Of a DNA stretch of 64,000 bases, positions 31,201 to 44,296 are shown piece after piece (position 1 is the stretch's first letter; each line of letters opens with the position of its first letter). The DNA is from Homarus americanus (taxonomy: Eukaryota > Arthropoda > Malacostraca > Decapoda > Nephropidae). Made by a program: the position numbers and the translations under genes. The stretch covers positions 45,001-109,000 of the forward strand of contig NW_024732384.1 of assembly GCF_018991925.1 (NCBI RefSeq). The letters are read 5' to 3'. The notes beneath the pieces are model-generated. The model saw only the letters and a program-made list of their open reading frames with translations, did no database searches and had not been told where the DNA came from.

Positions 31201-34054
31201 TACATCTAAAATTCGAATAGAATCTGATTAAAAATAAGTGCCAAAATTTTAAGTTTTGAATTTGAAAATATCACCATAATAATTCAAGCTTTCAAATGCG
31301 ATCATAATGCTGAGCACAACAAGCACATCCGGGTTCCAAGACACGGTAGGTCACGCATTGTTTACCCTTCAGTGTCTCGTGGTGGTCGTCTCACAAGTGC
31401 TCCGTGGTTAACTTTATTAACATTCAACTTTCACTCTTATAATGGCATCAAATAAGCGTTCACTTGATAGTTTAGCATGCAGTGTAGAAAAGAAGAAAAA
31501 GTATGTTTCACGGGACCAATAAACAGATCAAGCTCATAAATTTAAGGTAAATATGCAATCCTTACAGTATTTTTTTACATTCATGTTTTCCCTTTGTCAA
31601 ATTATAATTTGATTTATACTTTATTTTATCTTAACTTTATAGTTTCTAAAACATGTTCTAAAAGTTTTCACATACATGGCAACTCGACTTTGTCTTTAGA
31701 GTTGCGTACGTAGCAGAGGGTAGGTATCCTACTCGTCAGACCAACCCCACTACAGTATACATAGAGACAATGATTATACTGAATGGTAATTATTTACAAC
31801 CAGGTCAATATTTGGAAGTATTATTGAAGATGTGTATTAAGCAATATTGTAAAGTAGTAAAACAAAATACTTTTATCACTGCAGGCAGTGTGGTAAAGAG
31901 CGGGATAAAGAGGAGGGGAGGAGAGTAGTGGCGCGACAGATGCCAGCCTACCGATGTTTATTCCATTAATAATTCTTTGATTTTTGACGTCTCTTATATT
32001 TAACCGACTTATTTTTTTACACACGTATATGATAGCAATTATAATTTAAAAGAAATGTACAGTACAATATTTTGTATAGAAACTATTTACGTAATATTCG
32101 CCTAAGACTTGAAGTCACGTATTTAAAGTTTCATATTAGAATAAATGTTGTTGAATCTAAATACAGTAATACTTTTAATTTATTATACCTATTGCTTATT
32201 GACAGTTTTTAGATATGTAAATAATGTTTGTAGCATGTTTTGTACAACACTTTGCTCTGACGCTTCCATGCATCTAAAATTCGTATACTTCATGGGCCCA
32301 TGCAATTCAAATTTTTGAGCTTGCACTGTATTATAAAAATTCCTCCAAAATCAGCCAGAATTCTAAGTGTCAGTACTGCACTCCGTGGGGATGAGCTGCT
32401 ATAATTATTGCTGTGATAAACGATAAAATTGATACAAAAAATAGCTCCTTCCACACTTAAACCATCATCTGGGCTACACGACCCACTTCAGCCAGGCAAT
32501 CACCCAGTTGACTAACAGGTGTGTGGCTGTGTGTACCGGTATGCCATTATGTCACATCGGGAGGAACTGTGGCCAGGCAGTTACAGCTCAGTGCCGCCAC
32601 ACCCTTACTCTTCATTTTTCTTATTTTATAATTTTATATTCTATTTTCTTTATTTCTCCACACACATTGGAGTATTGTTATGATTTTCCTCAACTTTTAT
32701 GGTTTCATTACATACAAGTAACAATATTGGATGAAGGTGAGTCCGCCACACAGTTATAGTCCGCAGTCTCCACACACACATACAGTTCCCACACAATGCT
32801 CTTTATTTTGTACAGTTGTTTTATATTATTTTTTATTTCTAAGCCACATCGTTTATATAGAGTGGAATAAGTGTTAAAGAAGTCCGATTTTCCACAAATC
32901 CGTGCAGTTTCGTGAGTGTTTAAATATCCATACAATTTTATTTTTCTCAAACAAGCACAGACAAACAAAAAACACAGTAATTGTTGAACACTTGAAAATC
33001 CACGGATTTGAAGAAAAAAATTTAACTTCTGAGACACGAATTTCCAAGGACAGCCTGTTGCACTAGGATTTATAGAGGAATCCTAAGAGTGAGGCTCAGC
33101 TAACAGGAAAATCTCTTTATCCGGCACCTCTCAATCCCCATAGGTGCCGGATAGCTGGGATTCTACTGTACTATGGTATGTGCTGTATATGAGTGATAAG
33201 AGATAAAGATGTGAGGGTGTGTGGAAATAGAGACAGACTGACAGTAATGTGGTTTGATAGAACTTTGGCATGAGGGCAAACTTGGTGTAGAAAGAAGGAG
33301 ATTTGTCAATAAACTTGGAGGTATGACATTGGAGAAGACAGGAGGTTTTTTTAGACTATACTGGTGGATAGGAGGCTGGATTGGGTAAAAGTAGGTAGTA
33401 GGATCTTGATCAAGTTTTGTGTAGATTTGTGCTGTGATGAAAACTTTCCTTTCTGATTTATTTAATAGTGATTCTTGACTGTTCTTGCGGCAGAAATTTA
33501 CACCCGGACCACTTGTACATTATATACTGAATCTTTTGTCGTCTGCAGGTTAAATCCATCCGTCTTCCGCGAGAGGGCGGTGAAGGAGGCCGCTTCAAAG
33601 GTTTTGGATATGTCGAATTTGAAACTCGAAATGAACTTATTGAAGCCCTCGCTAAAAACGATGATGTAAGTAATGATCGGGGAGTTTTGTGTCTCTTGTA
33701 GTGAGGGGAGAGTTTATATGTGGAATGAGAACTAATAAGTACCATTGTTAATAATAAAAGCCTTGGTTGTACTAGGTGATGAATAACCGGAAGATTCGGG
33801 TAGATATAGCAGAGGGAGAAGGAGGCAACCAGAGACGAGGGTTCTCTGACCGAGGAGGCAGGGATGAGGACCGCCTGGACCGTAGCGAAGGAGTATCTGA
33901 CTGGAGGGCTCCGCCAAGGGACGCTCCTTCAAGAGATGGTATGTGTTGGTATAGTTGGATCATCATTCTGGCTCTGCTTCACGTTAAGTTCACCATTTAT
34001 ACCAGGGTGCTGTTTTTTTATAAATTGTAGGCTGTGATTTTTTATTATAATTTT

Positions 34055-34118
<64 letters not shown>

Positions 34119-37100
34119 CATCCAATTTATAGATCGGGAACTATTGATTTGTTGTTTTTATTGATCCCCTTATTCCTGACAGCTGTTTATACTAGATATT
34201 TGCCTTGACCATATAAGAGCAGAGCAGTATTACTTGGGTTCATATACAGTGTACACATTAAGAGTCATGGAATTACAGTACGTATAAGAAATCCAGGTCT
34301 GATAATTCTTGATGTTTTACTAAAAGTTATTGTATGTCATAAAATTCTTATGGTCAGTGAACCGAAGATAAGTGGGATGTGTTTTCACTGTTTTTGTCAA
34401 GAACCAGTGGTGGGCACAGCTAAACGAAAAGTTAGCTTCGCTAATCTGCTAACTATAAAGTTAACTTCGCTAACGCTAAACCGCTAACCAGCTAAAAAAT
34501 TTAGCGGAAGCTAACGCTAACCGCTAAATTTTATTATACGAATTCAGCTTCGTTTTTTGTGGGGTGGGGGCTCTAAACTCTTAAAAACAGACCTAGAGAG
34601 CTGAAATTTTCATATGTTGTCTTGTAGCTTAGACATACAGCCTTCCAAAAAGGTATAGCATGCCAAGATCAGATGATGATCAAGGTGTACACAAATAATT
34701 AAATGAACAAATGAAATTAAACGTCTACAAGTACTAACACTCAGTCAGCCAAGCGTGCCTGACTGGCTGTTGGAGACACGCGTCGCGGCGTCACACGCTT
34801 ACAACAGACAGGAACAAACGTATAAATTTTGTAAGCGGACTTAAAGTTCGCGGAACTAAATTTAGCGGAAGCTAATTGGTCCGCTAATGGTTTCCAAAGT
34901 TAGCGAAAACGCTAATCCGCTAACGAGAAAGTTAGCTTCGCTAATTAGCGGAACCATGCCCACCACTGTCAAGAACACATCACTGAACTTTGTATTTACA
35001 ACACCTGTTAGATCAGTGGTTCTCAACCTTGTTTGCCCCATGCACCTCTTTCACCATATGTCAGAATGTCATTCCCCCCTCCTTTCCAAGATTGTCTGCC
35101 TCAAAAAGTGCATTCCAAATAATATGCATATAATACTGAAAATCCTTTATTTTTTCCATATTAGTATCAGTTTTCCTCCCCCCCCCTGAAAACCTGAGGG
35201 GGGAAATTCCCCCCTGGTTGAGAACCCCTGTGTTAGATTGTTTGTATACAGTCTACTGTCATTTGGAAGTTGAGAGTGGAGAAGGATTTAAGACGATGAG
35301 TTTTCTTTTTCTCTCAGTATTTTTGTAGCGTTTCCCCCTCATAAAAGTTATATATCTTTTGCATATGGTTCATCTTCTTTTCAACAGGACCTTTGATTTG
35401 GGTAGCATTACACTTAACTTGTTTTCAACAAATGCCATCGTTGTTGTGGTACAGGGCAGGCATACTTTTGAGTGGCCCAAAGCCAAGTACAATAGAACCT
35501 TATCCATTCCTGGGTTTCATATCATTTTAGTAGGAGTGGGGAGATATTTACAGTTAACATAAAGAAGTTAAGAGAAACAGATGTATATCAGTATGTATTT
35601 AACAAATTGTTTTTGCTCTACACCTGTATCTGGACACACTTTTGTTTCGTTAAATTGCTGTACTTCATAGCATAGAGTATATATGCAGTATACAGGTATA
35701 CTACAGTAAAGCCTCGAATAATGATGATAATGTGTCCTCCAGTATTGCAGTGTAAGGTGAATCATTAATTACCATTAAAATAAAGCAATAATAATGAGAT
35801 GCATTCCAAAGTGTGACCATTTCATGTCTTTTGTGTGGCTTTTTACCCTCTTCCCACCAAACAATAAAATATGCAAACTAAAGTCTTTAAATAATGTTTA
35901 TGGATGCACCTTATACAATATAAATCAATAATAATATGGTCACGCAAGAGGAGGTGGGATGCCATTGTTGTTGTCAGTGTTTACACCCATAATGTCAGTT
36001 ATTCATCTGAAACTGAAGAAAATAAGACCCTGGTTGTTGCTGTAGTAAACTTAATGTACAAAAATATGTATGTTTTAATTAATGTTATTTAATGTACAGT
36101 AGAGGTAACCACTGATGGTAAAGAAAAAAAATAAGAGACTGATAGTGGAACGCCAACGAATACGGGCGCGCCCAAGGTAACAGCGTCATTTATCTTATTA
36201 AGAATATGTACTAAAGATTCATTATTGTTTGTTACTGAATATGTATTTGATTGAATTAATGTTTATATATGCGAAATGAACAATACAATTCATTAATAAT
36301 ATGTAGAACATTAAATCACAAGAGACAAGATGGCATTGTTTTCATTAGTGTTTACACCAGTGACGATGGTTCTACATATGAAACTGAAGAAAATAAGACT
36401 GGTTGTAGCTGTAGTAAAATTAATGTAAGAAAAATGGATATGCATATTTTAAGTAATGTTATTTAATAATAAATGGAGCAATAGAAGTAGCTAACAACTA
36501 ATGATATAGAAGAAAGCGAGACGGATTGTGCAATGCCAACGTTTGTAAGTGTGTACACGTGAAAACATATCGTCATTTCTCTACTTAAGAATATGAATGC
36601 AACACTTATTACTGTTCATATATGTTTTAAATAATACTTATTAATGTAAAACAAAATTTCTACTCACCAATGGAGGTAAAGTCTAAAGCATAAGGACAGC
36701 CAATGAATGTTGTGAGTTTTTACTCAGATGACGAAGTCATCAGGTTCAACTCTGCCTGAAGCTGTAGCTTTCCCTAAAGATGTCATAGCTGTTGCTGAAA
36801 CTGTTACTGAACCTGTAGTTGTTGCTGCTGCTGATTCTGAATTTGATGGTGTAGCTGAAGTTGTTGGTTTAGGTTTTCGAATAATAAAGCTGTCAAAAGA
36901 ACCTTGCACAGCTGCTTTCTTTTCTCATTACTGTATACATGTTTATGTGGAGGTCATATGCATTTTTTATCCCTGTTAATTTTAATGCTTCGTTCTGTTA
37001 ATGGATTCACTTTAGAAAATACAGTATGTTCATTGCTTGCTCTATAAAATATCCACAGACCTCTCACCTTTTTCATATCGTTTTAACACATCTAGTTTCT

Positions 37101-37525
37101 CGGCTAAGCTTATACACTTTCTTTTAGCTTTTGAACCAGCATTACCATCACTTGCTATGTTGAATATGGGCACAAAAATGCCATTAGAAACATGAGAAAG
37201 TTTTTCTTTTTTTTTCCTGTTCAGATGCGTGAAAGCAAAAGGCCCACCAAGCTGCAACTGTTTATACTAGTGATGCTGGCGTCACCACTCACAAGCCCGG
37301 CAGCCTCTGTGCACGAGGCTTGTTTTTTTTTGTGTGTTTTTAATACATGTAATCTTATTTATTTTTTATTAGTTTTTTTTTTCGTCGTAAATACGAAGAA
37401 AATAACGGTGTAAATTTAACTGGGTCCTAAATTAACCAGGGTCTTGATTTTTTCCAATTTCAGGAGGAAGAGATGATCGAAGTCCAGCTCGAGGAGGTTT
37501 TGATAGAGAACGTCGTGATGAAGGG

Positions 37526-37564
<39 letters not shown>

Positions 37565-40500
37565 TCTTCATTGTATGGGCTGTAACAGGACTCATGTAAC
37601 AATATTTTACCCTTTCAAACTGCTTGGAGTTCATAATACAGTAATGACACTAAAAGATTATATAATATGACCATGCATAGAACTTTTGCTCACGTCTCAA
37701 CTGCTGGAGTAGCCAAAAGTGATAGGGAGGGCTGGAGGTGGGAAGAAGAGCATGGGAGAAGGAAGCAGCAGTGGAGAGCATTGTGGTGTTTGGTACTGAG
37801 TGTCCTGCTAGTGGATGGTGATTGGTTTTGTTAAGCGACAAGAATAAACCGGGCAGACATCTCTGTGCATGTTGAACGCATCAGGTGTATATAGAACGAC
37901 TGACTGAGAATGAAGAGAAATGGAAAGGAACTGTATTTGCCTTAGTGTTATTAAAAAAAATGGAGAAGAATTTATGAAAAATATTGATGTCTGGGTACTT
38001 TTATCTACTGTATATCCTCTGTGCTAACAAAAGTCATAAAGTAAAAATTTCTAGACCCTCTGTAATGGGATGGGTCATGTTCAGTCACCCTCTCCACCCA
38101 ACACAAGACAGTCCTTCATCTTCTGTCATCCTTCACTGTCTTGCTATAAACCTTATTTAAGTGCCTACATGTTGTATTGTTTTTGTTTTTTTTTTAGCCG
38201 TGGTGGGTTTGGTGATCGCGACAGAGGCGGCTTCGGAGATCGTGATCGAGGAGGCTTTGGCGACCGTGACCGGGGCGGCGGCTTTGGTGATCGTGATCGA
38301 GGTGGCTTTGGTGACCGCGACCGAGGTGGCGGCTTTGGTGATCGTGATCGAGGTGGCGGCTTTGGTGATCGCGATCGAGACCGCGGAGGCGGCTTTGGTG
38401 ATCGCGATCGAGACCGCGGAGGCGGCTTCGGTGATCGCGATCGAGACCGAGGCGGCGGCTTCGGTGATCGTGATCGAGACCGAGGAGGCTTTGGCGATCG
38501 GGACAGGGGTAAGCATTACTAGTGTCTAGATTTTATTGGTATTTGATAATCCTGTCTTTAAATAACATTATTCTTGGTGCAGCGTGTCAGTAATAAGCTT
38601 TGCCTTGTGGATTTTGGTCAGGCTGTCATTTTTTACTGTAAATATTGAATTAATTGCACTGTTGGTTTATTTGCAGTCATTGATCAAAAGATACTGTAGT
38701 ACTGTATGTTGATATAGTACACTCTGGCCTGGCCCTCACTACTCCAGGTATTGCCTTAACCCAAACTTGTAACATGTGCCACAAGTATTCATGAAAACAT
38801 CAGAGTAAAATAATGCAAAAATTTGAATTCCTGCTGTAGTATAGGTATTGTAGAAATGCTGAAACCAACCCCAGAAGTAACAATGATGTGGTCTCCAGAA
38901 TGTTGCTTCTTGGGTGTTCTTCACTCAGTTGTAGAGCATCCTTCCCTCAGTTGTAGAGCATCCTTCCCTCAGTTGTAGAGCATCCTTCCCTCAGTTGTAG
39001 AGCATCCTTCACTCAGTTGTAGAGCATCCTTCCCTCAGTTGTAGAGCATCCTTCCCTCAGTTGTAGAGCATCCTTCCCTCAGTTGTAGAGCATCCTTCCC
39101 TCAGTTGTAGAACATCCTTCACTCAGTTGTAGAGCATCCTTCCCTCAGTTGTAGAGCATCATTCCCTCAGTTGTAGAGCATCCTTCCCTCAGTTGTAGAG
39201 CATCCTTCCCTCAGTTGTAGAGCATCCTTCACTCCAGCCTTCCATTCCCCGCCTGACCTTCCTCTCCTCCCAAGATGACCACTATCGTTGTGGCACATGT
39301 TAGGTCAGCTCTTGTTGATTATTGGTATGAAATGGTTGTAAAACTTTTCTCTTAAACAGCTCCTCTCTTTATGTTGTCTTGTTACCTCGCTCACCCTCAG
39401 CTGAGAGAGTGAACAGTTTAAACCATATAATGTCCCAGCAGTTATAATCTTTGTCACCGTGCTTGGAGCTGGGAAGGAAACTTGACTCGTTATACATGAG
39501 ATGGCAGCTGTAAACTTTATTCTCTTAAACTTCTTACATAAATTCCTTATTGCTGAGGGCACATGAAGAGTGTACTGTATGTTAGTTGATTAGAACATTT
39601 AGTATCACCGGAAGATTTGTCCCCCAGTGTATTTTACCTTAATAACCAACCTAATGCTAATCTAACCTCATCCCCCCCCCCCTCAGGTAATCTGGGGGGG
39701 GGGGAATCTTCAGATGACCTTATAATTAGAAATGTAAAATGCTGTTAACGAGGCTTACAAACAAAACAAAAGCCCCTGTTACTACTATACCCTTGTTGAG
39801 ATGTTGGACACAGCCTACTAATTTTTGAACCACTTGACTGAAACTGTGAAGTGGAAATATGCCTTGAATATTAACATAGTATTTGCATTGATTTTTGGTT
39901 CACATGATATAGTTTGTAATACAGACTAAGAACATATTGATAGTAGTATAAAGAAGACAAATATCAGTGTTGTATTGAAATGGATGGTGACAACACAGAT
40001 CTGCCTTCCACCTCCCATGAATCAGTACAACTTAAGCCTTTCTCATTCACACATTCTCTTGTGCCCTGCTGAGGTGAGTCGAGGGCTACTGAATTTTCCT
40101 TATCTTTTTCCCTTTGTTCTCACAGGTAGCTATATAATAATACAGATTCTGCTACATATATCTTCAAACTTTTTCTCAAGTAATTTATACTCTAGGTAGG
40201 CAGTTACTGTTCATTTTGGAATCAAAGGGTCATGATTGCCGTGAGCCTAATACAGGGTTGGATCCAGAGGGGTCCACGGGGGCTGGACCCGCCCTTTTTC
40301 ATCAGAACTCTCCATACTTTCCTTTATTGCAGTATTGTGCTCAGGCCTTTTTTTTTTTAAAGTAAGAAGTATTTACTGTATTTACTTTAGAATATCTCCT
40401 AATATCGAGTGCATGTGGTTTCAAAACGGCATCAAAATGACCATAATATTGGTCAGATTTAAAAAAAACGGGGGAGGGGCTTACAACCCTCCGGCTGGGT

Positions 40501-43500
40501 GGGCTCGCTTGCTCACCACGTTCCCATACCCAAACTTCTTGGATCCACCCCTGTAATAAGTATTCTTATAGGGTATAAGGCAGGTTTATTTAATGTATGC
40601 CTATCTGTTGTCCACCAGCATTACCTAGAACTGTTGCTTGTTTTTCACATGATTTTGATATACATGATTCAAGGCTAAAGTGGTGTGACTCATAAATGAC
40701 CAGAGTCCTGCAGGAAGACAGTTGTTGTGTAATAGACAAAGTCCTTGAGCCTCTAGCTGCTATGTTAGTAACCACCAAGCTCCTAGAAATATAAAAGTTG
40801 CAGCCTTGTGAGACACCAAACATTGTTGTGTTTATTCTTATAATTGGCAAACCAACACTGGAAAAGGTATATGGAGCTTCGGTGTTTCCCACTTATTTAC
40901 CAAAACTGGAATCCATTACTAAATGACATTCAGAACATTAGTACAGTGGGAAGTTTAAAAAAAAAAAGTGATAATTTATATATTCAATAATGAATTAAAA
41001 ATCAGGTATGGTAGCTGGAAGAACTTGTATGGTAGTAACTCTGGCCTCAGGTGTCTTGAGACAAGCCAGGCAGGTTTGGTTGGTCATTTAGTGTGCCTGA
41101 GCTGGCCTCCAGCCATGCCAGTATTCTTGCCATAGCTAACCATTCTGTTCTGGGCCACAAACTAATCTTCCTCTTTTTTTGACTGGTTAAATGTCCAAGA
41201 ACACAGCAATTATTGTTAAAATTCTTGTTCTTAGACGTTTTTGTCACCATGGATATAAACCATTTGCGTGCTCTTTCTATTTTAAAGGTTTTAAAATACA
41301 ATAACTCAAAATTTTATGAACCATTCTTCAGGGCAGCTCTCAACACAGTGTATATCCTCAGTAGCTATACAGTATACAGTACTGTATAGTATATTTTATT
41401 GCCCCTCCATAAAATTTTGTCATATTGTATTTTTTTTCTCGTTAATTTGAGAAAAGCTTCTTGGATGAAACAAATTTTGCATGCACCTTCACACTATGAG
41501 CAAATTGATTTAATTCAGTAAACTGCATTTTGCATTCCTGCATCATTAACCCAAATTATGACCCGTGATTCAGGAGTATGTTATTGATTAGAGCAGTGAC
41601 AATGAGAAAAGCGAGCTAATTCGATCCTAATACTTGGGGTGAGGTGATAATGGTAGAAATATTAAAGGATAAATTTAGAGGTATGGGAGGGTCAGGGGAA
41701 GATAGAGACGGGCAAGGATGAATGAAAGTAATCCCTGGGGCCCCTGAAGAGCTGTAATATCTGGGAGGATTGTTAGTGACACCCCAGAAAACATTAATGG
41801 TAGAGGGTCATGGTTGCCAACCCTCAGACACGGAGAGGGCTCCTTGGTTGAGTCATCAGGCTAACCCACACAAACTTGGAAAATGGCGATGGACCCTGTT
41901 TGCCATTTTCCTCTATACCATTACCCTCGACAACTCTCTCCTGCTTGTTGATGCGTAGCCACGACCAGACTCTATCATTCAGGGTAAAGTTGTTGTTTTG
42001 TTTTTCTCCCCTAATAAAGATTCACTCACATTATTCAGCCGTAAGTGATACGTTCTTTTTAACTCCCAAAAATTACTAAACGTTGGAGGAAATCACTGCT
42101 TGGTCGTGTTTGGTGTGGCTTGTAGGAAATGAGGAAAATGGTCGTGCGTAAGAGGATTGTCGGAGATGTACGATAATGATTTTTATTTCTTGGATGGTTC
42201 ATAGAAAAGTTCATCCTGTAAACAACATTCTTCATCTCTAGGTCATCATCATCATTGTCTTCCTCATCATCATCATCATCTTCGTTATCATGCAAAGGGA
42301 TTATTTATTTATTTTTATATTTTCCTGCTCTCTCTCTCTCTCTCAAGTATGTTGTCATCTTTGTCACTTCAAATTTGCTTCTTCCTCTTTCATCTGGACT
42401 CCTTGTTCTTCACCCCAAACAGTTCTCCTTTTCCATATCTTTCATAACCCCTTGAGTATGATGACACATTGTATTAAGGGGCACAAGTCATTATACTATA
42501 GTTAAAGGATTAAGGCATGGTACTCAAGGGGTTAATTCATCATAGTCAAGGGGTTAATGTACTTATTACAATTCTTTCTTTTACTACTTCATAATTCAGT
42601 TTGTCACCTATTGTTCCACTCACTGACATCTCTCTGGGCACCTTGCTTGTAATCTTATTTAGGTAAGAAATATAACGCTCATTGTTCAAAACACTCTGTT
42701 GATGTCTCTAGTACCTAAACCCTCTTGTGCATTGTACCACAAGTTGCATCAAATCATTGGGAACACTATTTGCAACGGTGACAAGAATTGCATCATTAAA
42801 CTTGAAAAAATTAGCCCAAAATGGAGTTTTGGGGCGTCGTTTCATTCAACATAGATGAACACACGGTCTTGCAAGGGAAACGTCCAGAAAGTACCAAAGT
42901 TTGGGTTGGGTTCCACTGGTAGGTTGCATTTGTTTTTATTTTCTCTCACCTTACCCACAGTTAGTCATATCAAAATTTCAAAGCCATCGTTAGAAGGTTC
43001 ATAAATTTCTCCTTCTATAATTAGTATATACAGTAATACCTTGAAGGTTTTTTGAGAAAATACTTAAGATATGATGCTGCAAACACAAATAATTTTTATT
43101 TAATTTTTCTATTTGGAGTGAAAAAATAGTCTTATTTATTTTTTCTGCTGTGTTAAAGCCAAGACAATAACGAAGCCAGTGTTCTTTAAATCATGCAAAA
43201 TAAAAAGAAAAATTGTGGGATAAATTGGTCACAGAGCAAAGATGATTAAAACCTCACGTGAGTGATCCCATGTGCCCTTTGTCGAGGTCACGGAAACATA
43301 AAGACATATTGCGTGCTCAAGAGGTTTAAGCTGCTTGTGGTCATATTTAAGAGTAAACTTTAGCTACCGGAGATATCACTATTGCCTCTCTAATAATGTT
43401 TATGGTATACTGTGGTTCCCTTTATAAATCATAGTACCATACCTTACTGTGCTCCGTCCAAGACCCCGCAGGCCGTTATTACCTTAAATATCTGGCTTTC

Positions 43501-44261
43501 AATTATTCAACCCCATTTGTTTAGGTATCATTAAAAGGTCTGATATTCTACCTCACTGTAATGAATGGAGTATTTTAATGATAGGTTTTATTGTTTTATT
43601 TATTTAATTATTGATTTATTTACTATTATTATTATTTATTTTGTCATCATTCTTGCTAAGGTTACTTATCTCATGCCTGCCTGCCTGCCTGCCTGCTTCT
43701 CCGGGCACAAAGTGATGCTGTGTGTGTACAAATGGACCCACAAGGCTGTGATAATTTGACCAACGTGTTGAGATACTGAAATAGGTGATTGCGGGGAGCT
43801 GAAACATGAAACTCAGATTGCTTCACATTATTGAGCTTATCTCATGTAGTGGGTTTTTTTTCCAATACTCAGTGGCCTTATGATGTACTTAAGATACATA
43901 TACATTCAATTTTTTTTTTTTTTTTTTTTTAATACTGGTGCAGGGTTCAGGGACAGGAATGGAGTCAGAGGAGGCTATGACAGGGACAGAGGAGGCTATG
44001 ACAGGGACAGAGGTGGCTATGACAGGGAGAGAGGTAAGCAAAAGCCCTGAACATGGCAGCCAAATGCATCCACCTTTCATTCCACTAGCTGCTTTGCCTG
44101 GCCCTCTTGCTTGGATTAAGTTCATTTCTCATGTCTTTACCTTGTGTTTGCCTGACCCACGTGGTAACGATCAATTAAAGAGATCAAAGATGGTGCAAGA
44201 TTTCCACGCATTCATTGTACAAAACTTATCAAAGTACTGTAGGGAGTCTTGGTAAGAAATG

Positions 44262-44296
<35 letters not shown>

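Noticed and set aside
38157..38529. Alternative long frames over eIF4B exon 7 on both strands
   Set aside because: Shadow frames of the DRDRGG repeat. Only one frame joins exons 6 and 8 in phase.
38920..39233. Possible CRISPR-like or regulatory array
   Set aside because: Direct 22-bp head-to-tail repeats without spacers. A minisatellite.
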